DNA from: Akkermansiaceae bacterium UBA5020
GTDB lineage: Bacteria; Verrucomicrobiota; Verrucomicrobiia; Verrucomicrobiales; DEV007
Length of the DNA: 64,000 nt
Assembly: GCA_002396885.1 (NCBI GenBank)
Contig: DGXY01000019.1
Location: forward strand, 1-64,000
Reading direction: 5' to 3'
The notes under the pieces: model-generated
Database searches by the model: none
What the model was told of the DNA's origin: nothing
What the model saw: only the letters and a program-made list of their open reading frames with translations
Program-made: the position numbers and the translations under genes
Part shown: in pieces, positions 8,353-16,240 of the stretch
Layout: each line of letters starts with the position of its first letter
How positions within the stretch are numbered: position 1 is the stretch's first letter

Positions 8353-9375
8353 ATGAACGCCGCCGTCGTCAACTACGCCCCTGACAAACACTCTGTCGAA
8401 ATCCGCGAGATCGACAAACCAACCATCGGACCCGAGGACGTCCTTCTCGAAGTCGCCAATGTCGGCGTCTGCGGATCGGACCTCCACCAGTGGACCGCCG
8501 ATCATTCCTGGCCGGTCAATTACCCCGTCGTCCTCGGGCACGAGTTCGGCGGACACATCGTCGAGGTCGGCAAGGAGGTCGAGCATTGGAAGGAAGGCGA
8601 CCGCGTCGTCTCCGAGACCGCCGCGATCATCTCGAAGGACAATCCCATGACCCGCCGCGGCCTCTACAACCTCGACAACACCCGCAAAGGCTTCGGCTAC
8701 GGGGTCAACGGGGCCATGACCAAATACGTCCGAGTCCCCTCGCGCATCCTCCACCACGTCCCGGACCACCTCCCCTTCGAGGAGGCCTGCCTCACCGAAC
8801 CCTGCTGCGTCGCCTACAACGCCGTCGTCAAGAACGCCCGCATTGAGCCCGGTGATCGTGTCGTCGTGTTAGGGCCCGGGACCATTGGCATTCTTTGCGC
8901 CGCGATGGCGAAACTCTGCGGCGCCGAGGTCGCCATCGTCGGGCTCGAGCAGGATGCCCACCGCCTCGAGATCGCGCGCGGCTACGGCTGCGAGGTCGTC
9001 ATCGGCGATGCCAAGTCCTGGGCCATGGAGCGCGACGGACTTGGCTGCGACGGGGTCATTGACGCGGCCGGAGCGAGCATCACCCTAAAGATTGCCCTCG
9101 ATCTCGTCCGCCCCGCCGGCTGGATCAGCAAGGTCGGCTGGGGGCCCCAGCCGCTCAATTTCAACATCGATCCGCTCGTGCAGAAGAACATCACCCTCCA
9201 GGGCAGCTTCAGCCACAACTGGCCGATCTGGGAACGTGTCATCGCCCTCCTCGCGAGCGGGCAGTTCGACGTGAAACCCATCATCGGCGGCGTCTGGCCG
9301 GTCACGGAATGGCACGAGGCCTTCGAGAAGATGCACAAAGGCGAGGTCGTGAAGAGCGTGTTGCGACCGGTGTGA
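8353..9375 (+). CDS. Zinc-binding medium-chain dehydrogenase (sorbitol/threonine dehydrogenase-like)
   Basis: Protein of 340 residues. The catalytic-zinc ligands are visible in GVCGSDLHQW (about residue 38), GHEFGGHIVEVG (about 62) and the later LTEPCCVAY. The Rossmann motif is VVVLGPGTIGILCAAMAK (about 173). The four-cysteine structural-zinc loop normally found after GDRVV is absent: the segment reads VSETAAIISKDNPMTRRG. A polyol or sugar-acid substrate is likely from the neighbouring decarboxylase-like gene. Its last 67 nt are duplicated 257 nt downstream. Confidence 0.85.
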   Translation: MNAAVVNYAPDKHSVEIREIDKPTIGPEDVLLEVANVGVCGSDLHQWTADHSWPVNYPVVLGHEFGGHIVEVGKEVEHWKEGDRVVSETAAIISKDNPMTRRGLYNLDNTRKGFGYGVNGAMTKYVRVPSRILHHVPDHLPFEEACLTEPCCVAYNAVVKNARIEPGDRVVVLGPGTIGILCAAMAKLCGAEVAIVGLEQDAHRLEIARGYGCEVVIGDAKSWAMERDGLGCDGVIDAAGASITLKIALDLVRPAGWISKVGWGPQPLNFNIDPLVQKNITLQGSFSHNWPIWERVIALLASGQFDVKPIIGGVWPVTEWHEAFEKMHKGEVVKSVLRPV

Positions 9376-9393
9376 GGCGACTGCGAATGGGTC

Positions 9394-9421
9394 CGCTTCG
9401 GTTCTTCGGAGCGACTTTTTT
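9394..9421 (+). terminator. Rho-independent terminator after the dehydrogenase
   Basis: Stem CGCTTC / GGAGCG (one G-U pair) around an 8-nt loop, followed by AC and a run of six T. It lies 18 nt after the dehydrogenase stop and before the palindromic segment. Confidence 0.55.
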
Positions 9422-9423
9422 GG

Positions 9424-9467
9424 AAGTCGACTTTCAAATCATCGGATATTTTGAAAGTCGACTTTCA
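9424..9467. repeat. Tandem palindromic AAGTCGACTT inverted repeat
   Basis: AAGTCGACTTTCAAA (9424-9438) is perfectly inverted at 9450-9464 with an 11-nt loop. Each arm also contains the self-complementary AAGTCGACTT, so the 13-mer AAGTCGACTTTCA occurs twice in direct orientation. It could be an operator, a recombination site or a stable hairpin. Confidence 0.7.
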
Positions 9468-9565
9468 GATTTCTCGCTTTCCGATGCAACTCCATCCCCG
9501 CGTGACGGCACTACCCTGGTTCTGTCTTTGAAACCCGATTCTACGCGGGCGAACCCAGCCATGGG

Positions 9566-9632
9566 ATGGCACGAGGCCTTCGAGAAGATGCACAAGGGCG
9601 AGGTTGAAAAGAGCGTGTTGCGGCCGCTATGA
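9566..9632 (+). pseudogene. Duplicated 3' end of the dehydrogenase gene
   Basis: The 67 nt repeat the end of the dehydrogenase gene (9309-9375) with about ten differences, including the stop codon. In frame it encodes WHEAFEKMHKGEVEKSVLRPL. No other part of a second dehydrogenase remains. Either a tandem paralogue was deleted, or an element that restores the gene's 3' end integrated here. Confidence 0.75.
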
Positions 9633-9667
9633 AATGGAGGGAATCTCACGGGGCCCTTTTCACCTGT

Positions 9668-10456
9668 ATGACCACCCTCCACCTCATCGACGCCTTTACC
9701 GACCAACCCTTCGGTGGGAACCCCGCCGCGGTTTGTCTGCTCGACCAGCCCGCCGACGAGTCTTGGATGAAACTCGTCGCCCGCGAGATGAACCTCTCGG
9801 AAACGGCCTTCCTGCATCCCATCGAAGGAGGTTTCTCGCTCCGCTGGCTCACCCCCGCGGTCGAGGTGAAACTGTGCGGACATGCCACCCTCGCCAGCGC
9901 CTTCGTCCTGTGGGAAACCGGCGTCCTGAAGCCGGAGGAGGAGGCGCGCTTTTTCACCCTGAGCGGCTGGCTGCGCTGCTGGCGGGATGGCGATGCGATC
10001 GCGATGGACTTTCCCGCGAAGGTTTGCGAAGCGGCTCCGGTTCCCGACGGTCTCGCCGAGGCGATCGGCTGCGAGATCCTCACCTGCGGCCTCAACGGCA
10101 TGGACTACCTCGTCGAAGTCGCCGACGAAACGACCCTGCGCGGCTTGAAACCGAACTTCACCGCCCTCTCCGCGCTGCCCGTTCGCGGAGTCATCGTCAC
10201 CTGTCGTGGCGACGGAAAGCCCTACGACTTCCTCTCACGGTTTTTCGCCCCGGCCGCTGGCGTGAACGAAGACCCGGTCACCGGATCCGCCCACTGCGCG
10301 CTGGGGCCTTTTTGGCAGGCCAAGCTCGGCAAATCGGACTTCACCGCCTACCAAGCCAGCGAGCGCGGCGGGATCGTGAACCTCGGCGTCCGCGACGACC
10401 GCGTCATCCTGCGCGGCCAGGCCGTGAGGATGAGCCGAGTGGAACTGATGCACTGA
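9668..10456 (+). CDS. PhzF family isomerase
   Basis: Protein of 262 residues starting at ATG 9668. Family motifs in order: GNPAAVCLLD (about residue 16), NLSETAFL with the conserved catalytic Glu (about 38), CGHATLASAFVLWE (about 66) and DPVTGSAHCALGPFW (about 203). PhzF proteins have a diaminopimelate-epimerase fold and shift double bonds or isomerise aromatic-type acids; most members outside phenazine clusters are of unknown substrate. It is 3 nt upstream of the cyclase gene, so the two are probably co-transcribed. Confidence 0.88.
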   Translation: MTTLHLIDAFTDQPFGGNPAAVCLLDQPADESWMKLVAREMNLSETAFLHPIEGGFSLRWLTPAVEVKLCGHATLASAFVLWETGVLKPEEEARFFTLSGWLRCWRDGDAIAMDFPAKVCEAAPVPDGLAEAIGCEILTCGLNGMDYLVEVADETTLRGLKPNFTALSALPVRGVIVTCRGDGKPYDFLSRFFAPAAGVNEDPVTGSAHCALGPFWQAKLGKSDFTAYQASERGGIVNLGVRDDRVILRGQAVRMSRVELMH

Positions 10457-10459
10457 ACC

Positions 10460-11104
10460 ATGTCCTTGATCGACCTCAGCCACACGATCGAGCACGGCAT
10501 GATCACCTATCGCGGTCTGCCGGCACCCCTGATTTGCGATTACCTCAGCCGCGAGGCGTCGCGACAGCTCTACACGGAAGGGACCGAATTCCACATCGGG
10601 CGGATCGACCTGGTGGCGAACACGGGCACCTATCTCGACTCGCCCTTTCACCGCTACGCCGACGGCAAGGACTTGTCCGAACTGCCGCTCGATTCCCTCG
10701 CGGGACTCGCGGGCGTGGTCGTCCGCTGCGAAGCAATGGCGATCACCCGCGAGGCCTTTGCCGGACTCGATCTGCGAGGCAAGGCCGTGCTCGTGCAGAC
10801 CGGCTGGGACCGCCACTGGCGCACCGACGCTTACTTTGAAGACCACCCCTTCCTCACCGAAGAGGCGGCGCTCCACCTCAAGGAAGCCGGAGTGAAGCTC
10901 GTCGGCATCGACTCCTACAACATCGACGACACCCGCGGCGGAACCCGCCCGGTGCACAGCACCCTGCTCGGCGCCGAGATCCCCATCGTGGAACACATGA
11001 CGGGACTCGCCGGACTGCCCGACACGGACTTCCACTTCTATGCCGTGCCTCCGAAGATCAAAGGCTTCGGCACCTTTCCGGTGCGGGCTTTTGCGAGCTT
11101 TTAA
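10460..11104 (+). CDS. Cyclase family protein (kynurenine formamidase-like)
   Basis: Protein of 214 residues. It opens with IDLSHTIEHGMITY, and the metal-binding signature of this family appears as NTGTYLDSPFHRYADG (about residue 51), a variant of HxGTHxDxPxH with Asn and Tyr at two of the usual His positions. GIDSYNIDD (about 149) follows the family pattern. Members hydrolyse N-formyl-kynurenine or related amides and lactones. The variant metal motif means the exact reaction is uncertain. Near-contiguous with the PhzF gene. Confidence 0.82.
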   Translation: MSLIDLSHTIEHGMITYRGLPAPLICDYLSREASRQLYTEGTEFHIGRIDLVANTGTYLDSPFHRYADGKDLSELPLDSLAGLAGVVVRCEAMAITREAFAGLDLRGKAVLVQTGWDRHWRTDAYFEDHPFLTEEAALHLKEAGVKLVGIDSYNIDDTRGGTRPVHSTLLGAEIPIVEHMTGLAGLPDTDFHFYAVPPKIKGFGTFPVRAFASF

Positions 11105-11130
11105 TCCCCTCGTTGAAACCACGCCTTCCC

Positions 11131-12423
11131 ATGAGTGATTCCCCTCTATCTCCCTGGTCCCTGCCGGCGCGAATCGGTTTCCGGTTTCTCTTCTCCTTTC
11201 TCCTTCTGACCATCTTCGAGCCCTTCGGGTTTTTCGGACAAATCACGGGACTGGGTCGGATCGGCGGCCCCTGGGAAAGCCTCGTGAAATGGGTCGGTCG
11301 CGAAGGTTTCGGCGTGAACATCACGGTCATGCCGGCCGGCAGCGGCGACACGACCTTCAATTACGTCGAGCTTGCCTGCTGGGTGTTAATCGCAGCCATG
11401 GTCACACTCGCGTGGAGCCTGCTCGACCGGAAACGGACCGGCTACGACGAATTGCACGGATGGCTCCGGTCGGCGGTGCGTGCCTATCTTGGACTTGCGA
11501 TGCTGGCATACGGCATCAACAAGCTGGTCCCGATCCAGTTCGGCTCGCTGCGCCTCGCGGAAATGCTCCAGCCTATCGGCGAACAATCGCCCATGGGTCT
11601 GTTGTGGCGATTCATGGCGGCATCGCCGACCTACACGGCATTCACGGGCTTCGCCGAAGTGCTATGCGCCTACCTCCTTTTTTTCCGGCGAACGGCGATG
11701 GCCGGAGCACTGCTCTGTACGGGAGTGATGGCCCATGTCGTCGCCTTGAATTTCTGCTACGACGTTCCGGTGAAATTGTTCTCTTCGCGACTCCTCCTCA
11801 TGAGTCTGTTTCTCCTGGGGCCGGATGTGAAACGCCTCTGGAGTTTTTTCATTCTGCATCGTCCCGTCGAGGCGCGGAGTCTGGTCCCGCGCTTCAAAAC
11901 CCCGGCGGCCACCGCGACCGCCCTGGTTACCAAATGTGTCCTGCTGCTGCTCTTCACGGCCATGGCGGCGCTCAATGGTCTTCCTATCGTTCTCAACAGG
12001 TCGGCCACGGTGCCAATGCACGGCATTTGGGAAGTCAGTGAGTTCAAGCGGGAGGGAAAAGTGATCCCTCCGCTGACGACCGACCGGCAACGCTGGAGTC
12101 ATCTCGTCATGGAAGCGAATCAGTTTCCCGGGAGCCCGGCCAGATCCGTCGCGGTCATTGTTCCGATGATGGAGACCGCGAAATCGCGATGGATGCAATG
12201 CGCGGTCGACACGAAAAAATTCATGATCACACTCACATCGTTCGACGAGAAGGGAGCTCCCGCATCCCTGAGCTACCTTCAGCCGGAACCGGAGCGGTTC
12301 GAGCTCTCCGGCAGCTTCGATGGAAAGCCGATCGAGGTGAAGCTTCAGCGCATCTCCGAGTCAGAATTCCCGCTCCTGTCGCGGGGATTCCATTGGATCA
12401 ACGAGTACCCGTTTTCCCGCTGA
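11131..12423 (+). CDS. DoxX-like membrane protein
   Basis: Protein of 430 residues starting at ATG 11131. The N-terminal two thirds contain several membrane segments (FRFLFSFLLLTIFEPFGFF, VELACWVLIAAMVTLAWSL, AYLGLAMLAYGINKLVPIQF, AMAGALLCTGVMAHVVAL and LLLMSLFLLG). LAMLAYGINKL and the following PxxxA-type helices match the DoxX/quinol-oxidase-like family. The last third (about residues 300-430) is a soluble domain starting at MHGIWEVSEFKREGKVIPPL, probably outside the cytoplasm. Role unknown; DoxX-like proteins are linked to redox and thiol stress. Confidence 0.7.
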   Translation: MSDSPLSPWSLPARIGFRFLFSFLLLTIFEPFGFFGQITGLGRIGGPWESLVKWVGREGFGVNITVMPAGSGDTTFNYVELACWVLIAAMVTLAWSLLDRKRTGYDELHGWLRSAVRAYLGLAMLAYGINKLVPIQFGSLRLAEMLQPIGEQSPMGLLWRFMAASPTYTAFTGFAEVLCAYLLFFRRTAMAGALLCTGVMAHVVALNFCYDVPVKLFSSRLLLMSLFLLGPDVKRLWSFFILHRPVEARSLVPRFKTPAATATALVTKCVLLLLFTAMAALNGLPIVLNRSATVPMHGIWEVSEFKREGKVIPPLTTDRQRWSHLVMEANQFPGSPARSVAVIVPMMETAKSRWMQCAVDTKKFMITLTSFDEKGAPASLSYLQPEPERFELSGSFDGKPIEVKLQRISESEFPLLSRGFHWINEYPFSR

Positions 12424-12454
12424 AGAAGAAATTTATTCTTGTTATCCCGCCGAC

Positions 12455-12532
12455 ATGAGTCGATCCCTCGCCCTCGCGGTCTTCGCTCTCATTCTCACTG
12501 GAATGCCAACAACTTGGGACGACCGACTCTGA
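12455..12532 (+). CDS. 25-residue orphan signal-peptide-like ORF (possible remnant)
   Basis: The frame encodes MSRSLALAVFALILTGMP and stops seven residues later. It looks like a signal peptide followed at once by a stop, which could be what remains of a truncated secreted protein. No ribosome binding site is visible. It lies in the gap between the DoxX-like and FAD oxidoreductase genes. Confidence 0.2.
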   Translation: MSRSLALAVFALILTGMPTTWDDRL

Positions 12533-12606
12533 AGCTGGACGAGTGACGCATTTCACACAGGCTTTGTCGTGCCGGCTCCTGCAGAAGTGTCGTAAATTTC
12601 GGGACC

Positions 12607-13902
12607 ATGAAAACCCTCCATACCGAAGTCCTCGTCTGCGGCGGGGGTTGTGCCGGCATCGCCGCCGCCCTCTCCTCGGCCCGCAACGGAGCGAAGACGC
12701 TCCTGATCGAACGCGCCGGGTTCTCCGGCGGCATCATCACCACGGTGGGCCTGCCCTATTTCGACGGACTGATCGACAAGCCGAGCGGACGTTTTGTCGT
12801 GAAAGGCATTGCCCTCGAATTGCTCCAGAAACTCGGCATCGCGAAGGACGGCGCCAAGCACATCGACGACCTTCCGCCGGAGCTCGTCACGAAGTACTGG
12901 GGCAGCATGTGGATTCCGAACGTGGAGCATTTCAAGATCCTCACCGACGAGCTCATCCTCCAGCACGCGGATCATCTCTCGGTGCTCTACCACAGCATGG
13001 CCTGTGACGTGGAGGTGAAGGAAGGGCGCGTCGCCGCGGTCATCGTCGCGAACAAGGACGGGCTCGTCCGGATCGAGGCTCGGCAGGTCATCGACTGCAC
13101 CGGCGACGGCGACATCGCCCACTGGGCCGGCTGTCCCACGACTTCGTCGAAGCCGCTCATGCCCCTGACGATGCACTTCCGCATCGGGAACGTCGTGCCG
13201 GTTGCCGAGACGAGACCCGTCGCCAAGAAGGTCCTGATCGAGGCGCACGAACAGGGACGTCTCGCGAACTTCTACGGCCCCGGTCTCATCTTCGCCTTCG
13301 CGAAGGACGAGTGTTACGTCCACGCCACCCGCGTCCCGGCCAACGCGACCGATGCCGCCGACTTCACCCGCGCGGAGATGCAGGGCCGAAAGGATGCCTG
13401 GACCATCTTCAACGAGTGGAAGGCGAAAGTCCCCGGCTTTGAGAACAGCTACTACATCACGAGCGGTCCCTACATCGGCGTGCGCGACACCCGCCGCATC
13501 GTGGGACTGAACGTGCTCACGCTCGAGGATCTGCAAAAGACCACGCGACACGACGACGCCGTCGCCACGGGCTGCTGGTTCCTCGACATCCATCCGCCCG
13601 AGGTCTCGGTCGACAAACCTTTCACCGGATCCGGATTCCAGCCGAAGCCCTACGACATCAGCTATCGTACCCTCGTGCCGCAGCAGGTGAGCAACCTTCT
13701 CGTCGCGGGCCGCTGTCACAGCGCCAGCAGCGAGGCGAGCGCCTCGAGCCGCGTCACCGCCACGGCGATGGCCCTCGGCGAGGCCGCCGGATGCGCCGCC
13801 GGTCTCGCGATGCGGGCGAAGGAGGAGGTCGGCACGCTCGACGGCGTGAAGGTGCGCGAGACGCTCGCGAAACAGAATGCGGGACCTTTTAGTGAAGCTT
13901 GA
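12607..13902 (+). CDS. FAD-dependent oxidoreductase
   Basis: Protein of 431 residues with the N-terminal FAD motif VLVCGGGCAGIAAALSSARNG (trimmed, residues 8-28) followed by LLIERAGFSGGIITTVGLPYFDG. Mid-protein QVIDCTGDGDIAHWAG (about 158) and the C-terminal NLLVAGRCHSASSEASASSRV ... GEAAGCAAGLA fit the FAD_oxidored family abundant in Verrucomicrobiota and Planctomycetota. Unlike many relatives it has no signal peptide. The next gene, a tiny RR-signal protein, starts 2 nt after the stop and may be a partner. Confidence 0.85.
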   Translation: MKTLHTEVLVCGGGCAGIAAALSSARNGAKTLLIERAGFSGGIITTVGLPYFDGLIDKPSGRFVVKGIALELLQKLGIAKDGAKHIDDLPPELVTKYWGSMWIPNVEHFKILTDELILQHADHLSVLYHSMACDVEVKEGRVAAVIVANKDGLVRIEARQVIDCTGDGDIAHWAGCPTTSSKPLMPLTMHFRIGNVVPVAETRPVAKKVLIEAHEQGRLANFYGPGLIFAFAKDECYVHATRVPANATDAADFTRAEMQGRKDAWTIFNEWKAKVPGFENSYYITSGPYIGVRDTRRIVGLNVLTLEDLQKTTRHDDAVATGCWFLDIHPPEVSVDKPFTGSGFQPKPYDISYRTLVPQQVSNLLVAGRCHSASSEASASSRVTATAMALGEAAGCAAGLAMRAKEEVGTLDGVKVRETLAKQNAGPFSEA

Positions 13903-13903
13903 A

Positions 13904-14098
13904 ATGAACCATCCTGACAAAACACCCCTGACCCGGCGCGAGGCTCTTCTCGATACCCTCAAGGCGACCCTCGTCACCTCGCTGACGCTGCCGGCCATGG
14001 CCGACGCCTCACCTGTTCCGCCCCCTGCACCGGAATCCGAGTTCGTGCCGGAGAACGACTACCCCTTCTTCGGCGGAGAATTCCCGGAAGGCTATTGA
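13904..14098 (+). CDS. Small protein with twin-arginine-like N-terminus
   Basis: Protein of 64 residues. It carries TRREALLDTLKATLVTSLTLPAMADA, a short RR-type export signal, and a 30-residue acidic, Pro/Phe/Gly-rich tail ending NDYPFFGGEFPEGY. It starts 2 nt after the FAD oxidoreductase stop, so it is co-transcribed and may be an accessory or chaperone-like subunit. One CCTGACAAA motif overlaps its codons 4-6. I do not recognise a family. Confidence 0.5.
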   Translation: MNHPDKTPLTRREALLDTLKATLVTSLTLPAMADASPVPPPAPESEFVPENDYPFFGGEFPEGY

Positions 14099-14142
14099 TT
14101 CACGACTTCGAATAGCGGTTTAACCGCAGCCGGTTCTCGCCC

Positions 14143-14547
14143 TCACAAAACCTCATCCAACGTCGCGAAAACCTTCAGTCCCGGCACCGCGAGGAAGTGC
14201 GCGTCGGGCGAGATAACAATCGCCCGCAGCCGCAGGGCGGCCACAGCAATCGCGAGATCACTCACGGGCGGCCACTTCCCCTTCCGACCGAGTTCCCAGC
14301 CGAGGCGGCTCACCTCCCTCCAGAGCCGCGCGTCGGTCGGAATCTCGGGAACAATGTCGAAAAACTGCTCCATCTGGCCGTAGCGAATGTCGACCTTGAT
14401 CCCACGAAGCACTTCGGCCCGGACCACACCGCAGTTATAGAGACGACCTGCCCGGAGAAGGGGCGCGAGCACTTGGCGTGGGTCCTGCCCGGCCCGCATC
14501 AGATCGATGTAGGCGGCCGAGTCGACCAGATAGTCGGCATCCTTCAT
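14143..14547 (-). CDS. vapC: PIN-domain toxin, VapC family
   Basis: Protein of 134 residues. The PIN acidic residues are visible: YLVDSAAYIDLM (Asp near residue 9), VVRAEVLRG (Glu near 43) and PVSDLAIAVAALRL (Asp near 95), with a final SPDAHF. PIN toxins are Mg-dependent ribonucleases that usually cut initiator tRNA or rRNA. The start overlaps the stop of the upstream antitoxin gene by 4 bp. Confidence 0.85.
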   Translation of the reverse strand: MKDADYLVDSAAYIDLMRAGQDPRQVLAPLLRAGRLYNCGVVRAEVLRGIKVDIRYGQMEQFFDIVPEIPTDARLWREVSRLGWELGRKGKWPPVSDLAIAVAALRLRAIVISPDAHFLAVPGLKVFATLDEVL

Positions 14548-14822
14548 TTCGCGGCCTTGCGTGGCCGGCCCCGTCGGGAGGCCTTCTCGGGAAGGTAGGA
14601 AACCGGCGAGGCACCGTTCCGGATCGCAATGAGATCGTAGGCGGGATCAATGGCCTCACGCGCTTCATCCGCCGACCAGGGCTCTTCCATGGCGCGGTTG
14701 ATCGTCGCAAGCCGCAAGGCCTCGCTCAACGCCCAATCGACGGCCTCCTTCATCGTAGCGATGCCGGTCAGTTTCATGATCCGGTCGAGTTTGCCCTCGT
14801 CGATTTCAATCGTCGTCTTCAT
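14544..14822 (-). CDS. vapB: VapB-type antitoxin
   Basis: Protein of 92 residues. The N-terminal MKTTIEIDEGKLDRIMKLTG with TMKEAVDWALSEAL is the ribbon-helix-helix pattern of VapB antitoxins of the type II family. The C-terminal part is longer than usual and ends in the basic tail KASRRGRPRKAAK, an AT-hook-like GRP core. It probably binds its own promoter at 14832-14859. Confidence 0.8.
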   Translation of the reverse strand: MKTTIEIDEGKLDRIMKLTGIATMKEAVDWALSEALRLATINRAMEEPWSADEAREAIDPAYDLIAIRNGASPVSYLPEKASRRGRPRKAAK

Positions 14823-14831
14823 ATGGCCGTA

Positions 14832-14859
14832 AATATGGGCATAATTCAGCCAGCCTCAA
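14832..14859 (-). promoter_or_regulatory. Promoter candidate of vapBC
   Basis: On the minus strand TTGAGG (14859-14854), a 16-nt spacer and CATATT (14837-14832), with ATG nine nt further. CATAT recurs next to the start codon (CATATG at 14820-14825 on the plus strand), a possible VapB operator overlapping the -10 region. Confidence 0.35.
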
Positions 14860-14867
14860 GCCATTTT

Positions 14868-15176
14868 TCACCCCACGTATTTGTCCTTCCGCAACACCTC
14901 CACGTCCGCGACGTAGACGATCACCGACCAATCCTTGAAATAGCGCGAGCCGACCTCGTCCATGATCGTGTCGGCGACCTCGGGCGAGACAAGGGTGTCG
15001 AGCTGGACATTGCGCCCCTCCCACTCCGAGGCGCGGATGCCGCGCGAGCCCTCGCCCTCGACCATGGCGAGGGTCCAGCCCTTCGCCCCTTTTGCCTTCA
15101 CCAGTTCGATGAGGTCGTCGCGCAGGACCCGCTCGGCGATGATCGTGACTTTTCGCAGGGTTTGTCTCAGAGCCAT
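14868..15176 (-). CDS. sbtB: PII-like regulator of the bicarbonate transporter (SbtB-like)
   Basis: Protein of 102 residues with a PII-like ferredoxin fold: RKVTIIAERVLRDDLIELVKAKGAKGWTL at the start, a T-loop-like GEGSRGIRASEW (about residue 43), and VQLDTLVSPEVADTIMDEV followed by WSVIVYVADVEVL. The gene overlaps the sbtA gene by 10 bp on the same strand, which is the usual SbtA-SbtB arrangement. In cyanobacteria SbtB binds adenine nucleotides and gates SbtA. The C-terminal Cys-containing redox tail of some cyanobacterial SbtB is absent here. Confidence 0.78.
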   Translation of the reverse strand: MALRQTLRKVTIIAERVLRDDLIELVKAKGAKGWTLAMVEGEGSRGIRASEWEGRNVQLDTLVSPEVADTIMDEVGSRYFKDWSVIVYVADVEVLRKDKYVG

Positions 15177-16129
15177 GAGTCGAAATGTTTGGCGAGGGTT
15201 TGAAACAGCGGAATCCCGATGGCGAGATTGAAGGGGAAGGTGATCCCCAGAGCCAGCGTCAAATAATACGCGGGATTGGCCCCCGGCAGGGCGACGCGGA
15301 CCGCGGCGGGTGCGGCGATGTAGGAGGCGCTGCCAGCCATCGCGCCGAGCACGACGGCTCCGCCCGGGGAGAGTCCGGCAGCAATCCCGGCAAAGACGCC
15401 GAGGGCACCGTGAAGCACGGGAATCACGCAACCGAGGACGAGGAGCCGCACGCCCGCCTTGCCGGCGTCGCGCAGCCGTTTCCCGGCCGCGAGGCCGAGC
15501 TCGATCATGAAGATGCAGAGAGCCCCCTTGAATGCTGCCGCGAAGAAGGGCTGCACGTCGACCAGCTTGGCGGGGCCGCAGAGCGCACCGATGAGAAGCC
15601 CGCCTAACAAGAGCACAATGCTCTTGCCCGTGACGACCTCATGGAGGGCCTTCCTCCAGCTTCCCTTGGTCCCGCCGCCGCCACTCGCGAAGAGCAGGGC
15701 GACGATGATGCCGGGCACCTCGAGCACGGCGACGAGGGCGGGAAGGTAGCCTTCCGTCTCCGCACCGGTGCGTTTCACCGCCTCGACCGCGGCGAGGAAG
15801 GTCACGACCGAGACCGAGCCATAATGAGCGGCGACGGCGGCGGCGTCCTCGACCCCGAGGCGACCGAAGCGGCGCATCAGGAAATAGGCCGACACCGGCG
15901 TGATCAAGCCGAGTAAGAGGGTGATGACTCCGGGGAGGAGCAGTTCACCGAAAGGCGTCACCGCGAGAGCCGAGCCCCCCTTGAGCCCGATCGCGAGGAG
16001 AAGGTAGATGGAGAGGCCCTGATAGACCGGCTCGGGCACGGCGAGATCGCTCTTCACCCAACGGGCCACGATGCCCAGCACGAAACAGAGGACGACGGGG
16101 GAGATGAGGTTCTCGGCGAGAGCGTTCAA
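15167..16129 (-). CDS. sbtA: Sodium-dependent bicarbonate transporter, SbtA family
   Basis: About 320 residues if started at TTG 16129 (LNALAENLISPVVLCFVLG). The frame stays open to an ATG at 16234, but that would read through a terminator hairpin. Ten or so membrane helices are visible. Family-like segments are SPVVLCFVLGIVARWVKSDLAVPE (trimmed), LLLAIGLKGGSAL, AAHYGSVSVVTFLAA and the second-half repeat GAMAGSASYIAAPAAVR. SbtA imports bicarbonate with sodium in cyanobacteria; in a presumed heterotroph it may feed anaplerotic carboxylation. Confidence 0.82.
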   Translation of the reverse strand: MNALAENLISPVVLCFVLGIVARWVKSDLAVPEPVYQGLSIYLLLAIGLKGGSALAVTPFGELLLPGVITLLLGLITPVSAYFLMRRFGRLGVEDAAAVAAHYGSVSVVTFLAAVEAVKRTGAETEGYLPALVAVLEVPGIIVALLFASGGGGTKGSWRKALHEVVTGKSIVLLLGGLLIGALCGPAKLVDVQPFFAAAFKGALCIFMIELGLAAGKRLRDAGKAGVRLLVLGCVIPVLHGALGVFAGIAAGLSPGGAVVLGAMAGSASYIAAPAAVRVALPGANPAYYLTLALGITFPFNLAIGIPLFQTLAKHFDSWL

Positions 16130-16189
16130 GGAGAAAAATCGCTGTCGGTGAAGAGAGCGTGGGTCGGCACGATGGTCAAACAAACTCCG

Positions 16190-16222
16190 CAAAAAAACGT
16201 CGCCCCGAATCGGGGCGACGTT
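16190..16222 (-). terminator. Rho-independent terminator between the DUF6370-like gene and sbtA
   Basis: On the minus strand an 11-bp perfect stem ACGTCGCCCCG / CGGGGCGACGT with a 3-nt loop, followed by a run of seven T. It lies about 20 nt after the stop of the 99-residue secreted protein and shows that sbtA begins downstream of it. Confidence 0.85.
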
Positions 16223-16240
16223 CAGCAGCTTCAAGCGAGA

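Noticed and set aside
16130..16234. N-terminal extension of sbtA to ATG 16234
   Set aside because: The extension would be encoded by a rho-independent terminator (MKLLNVAPIRGDVFLRS is the hairpin and T-run), and SbtA homologues begin near LNALAENLISP.
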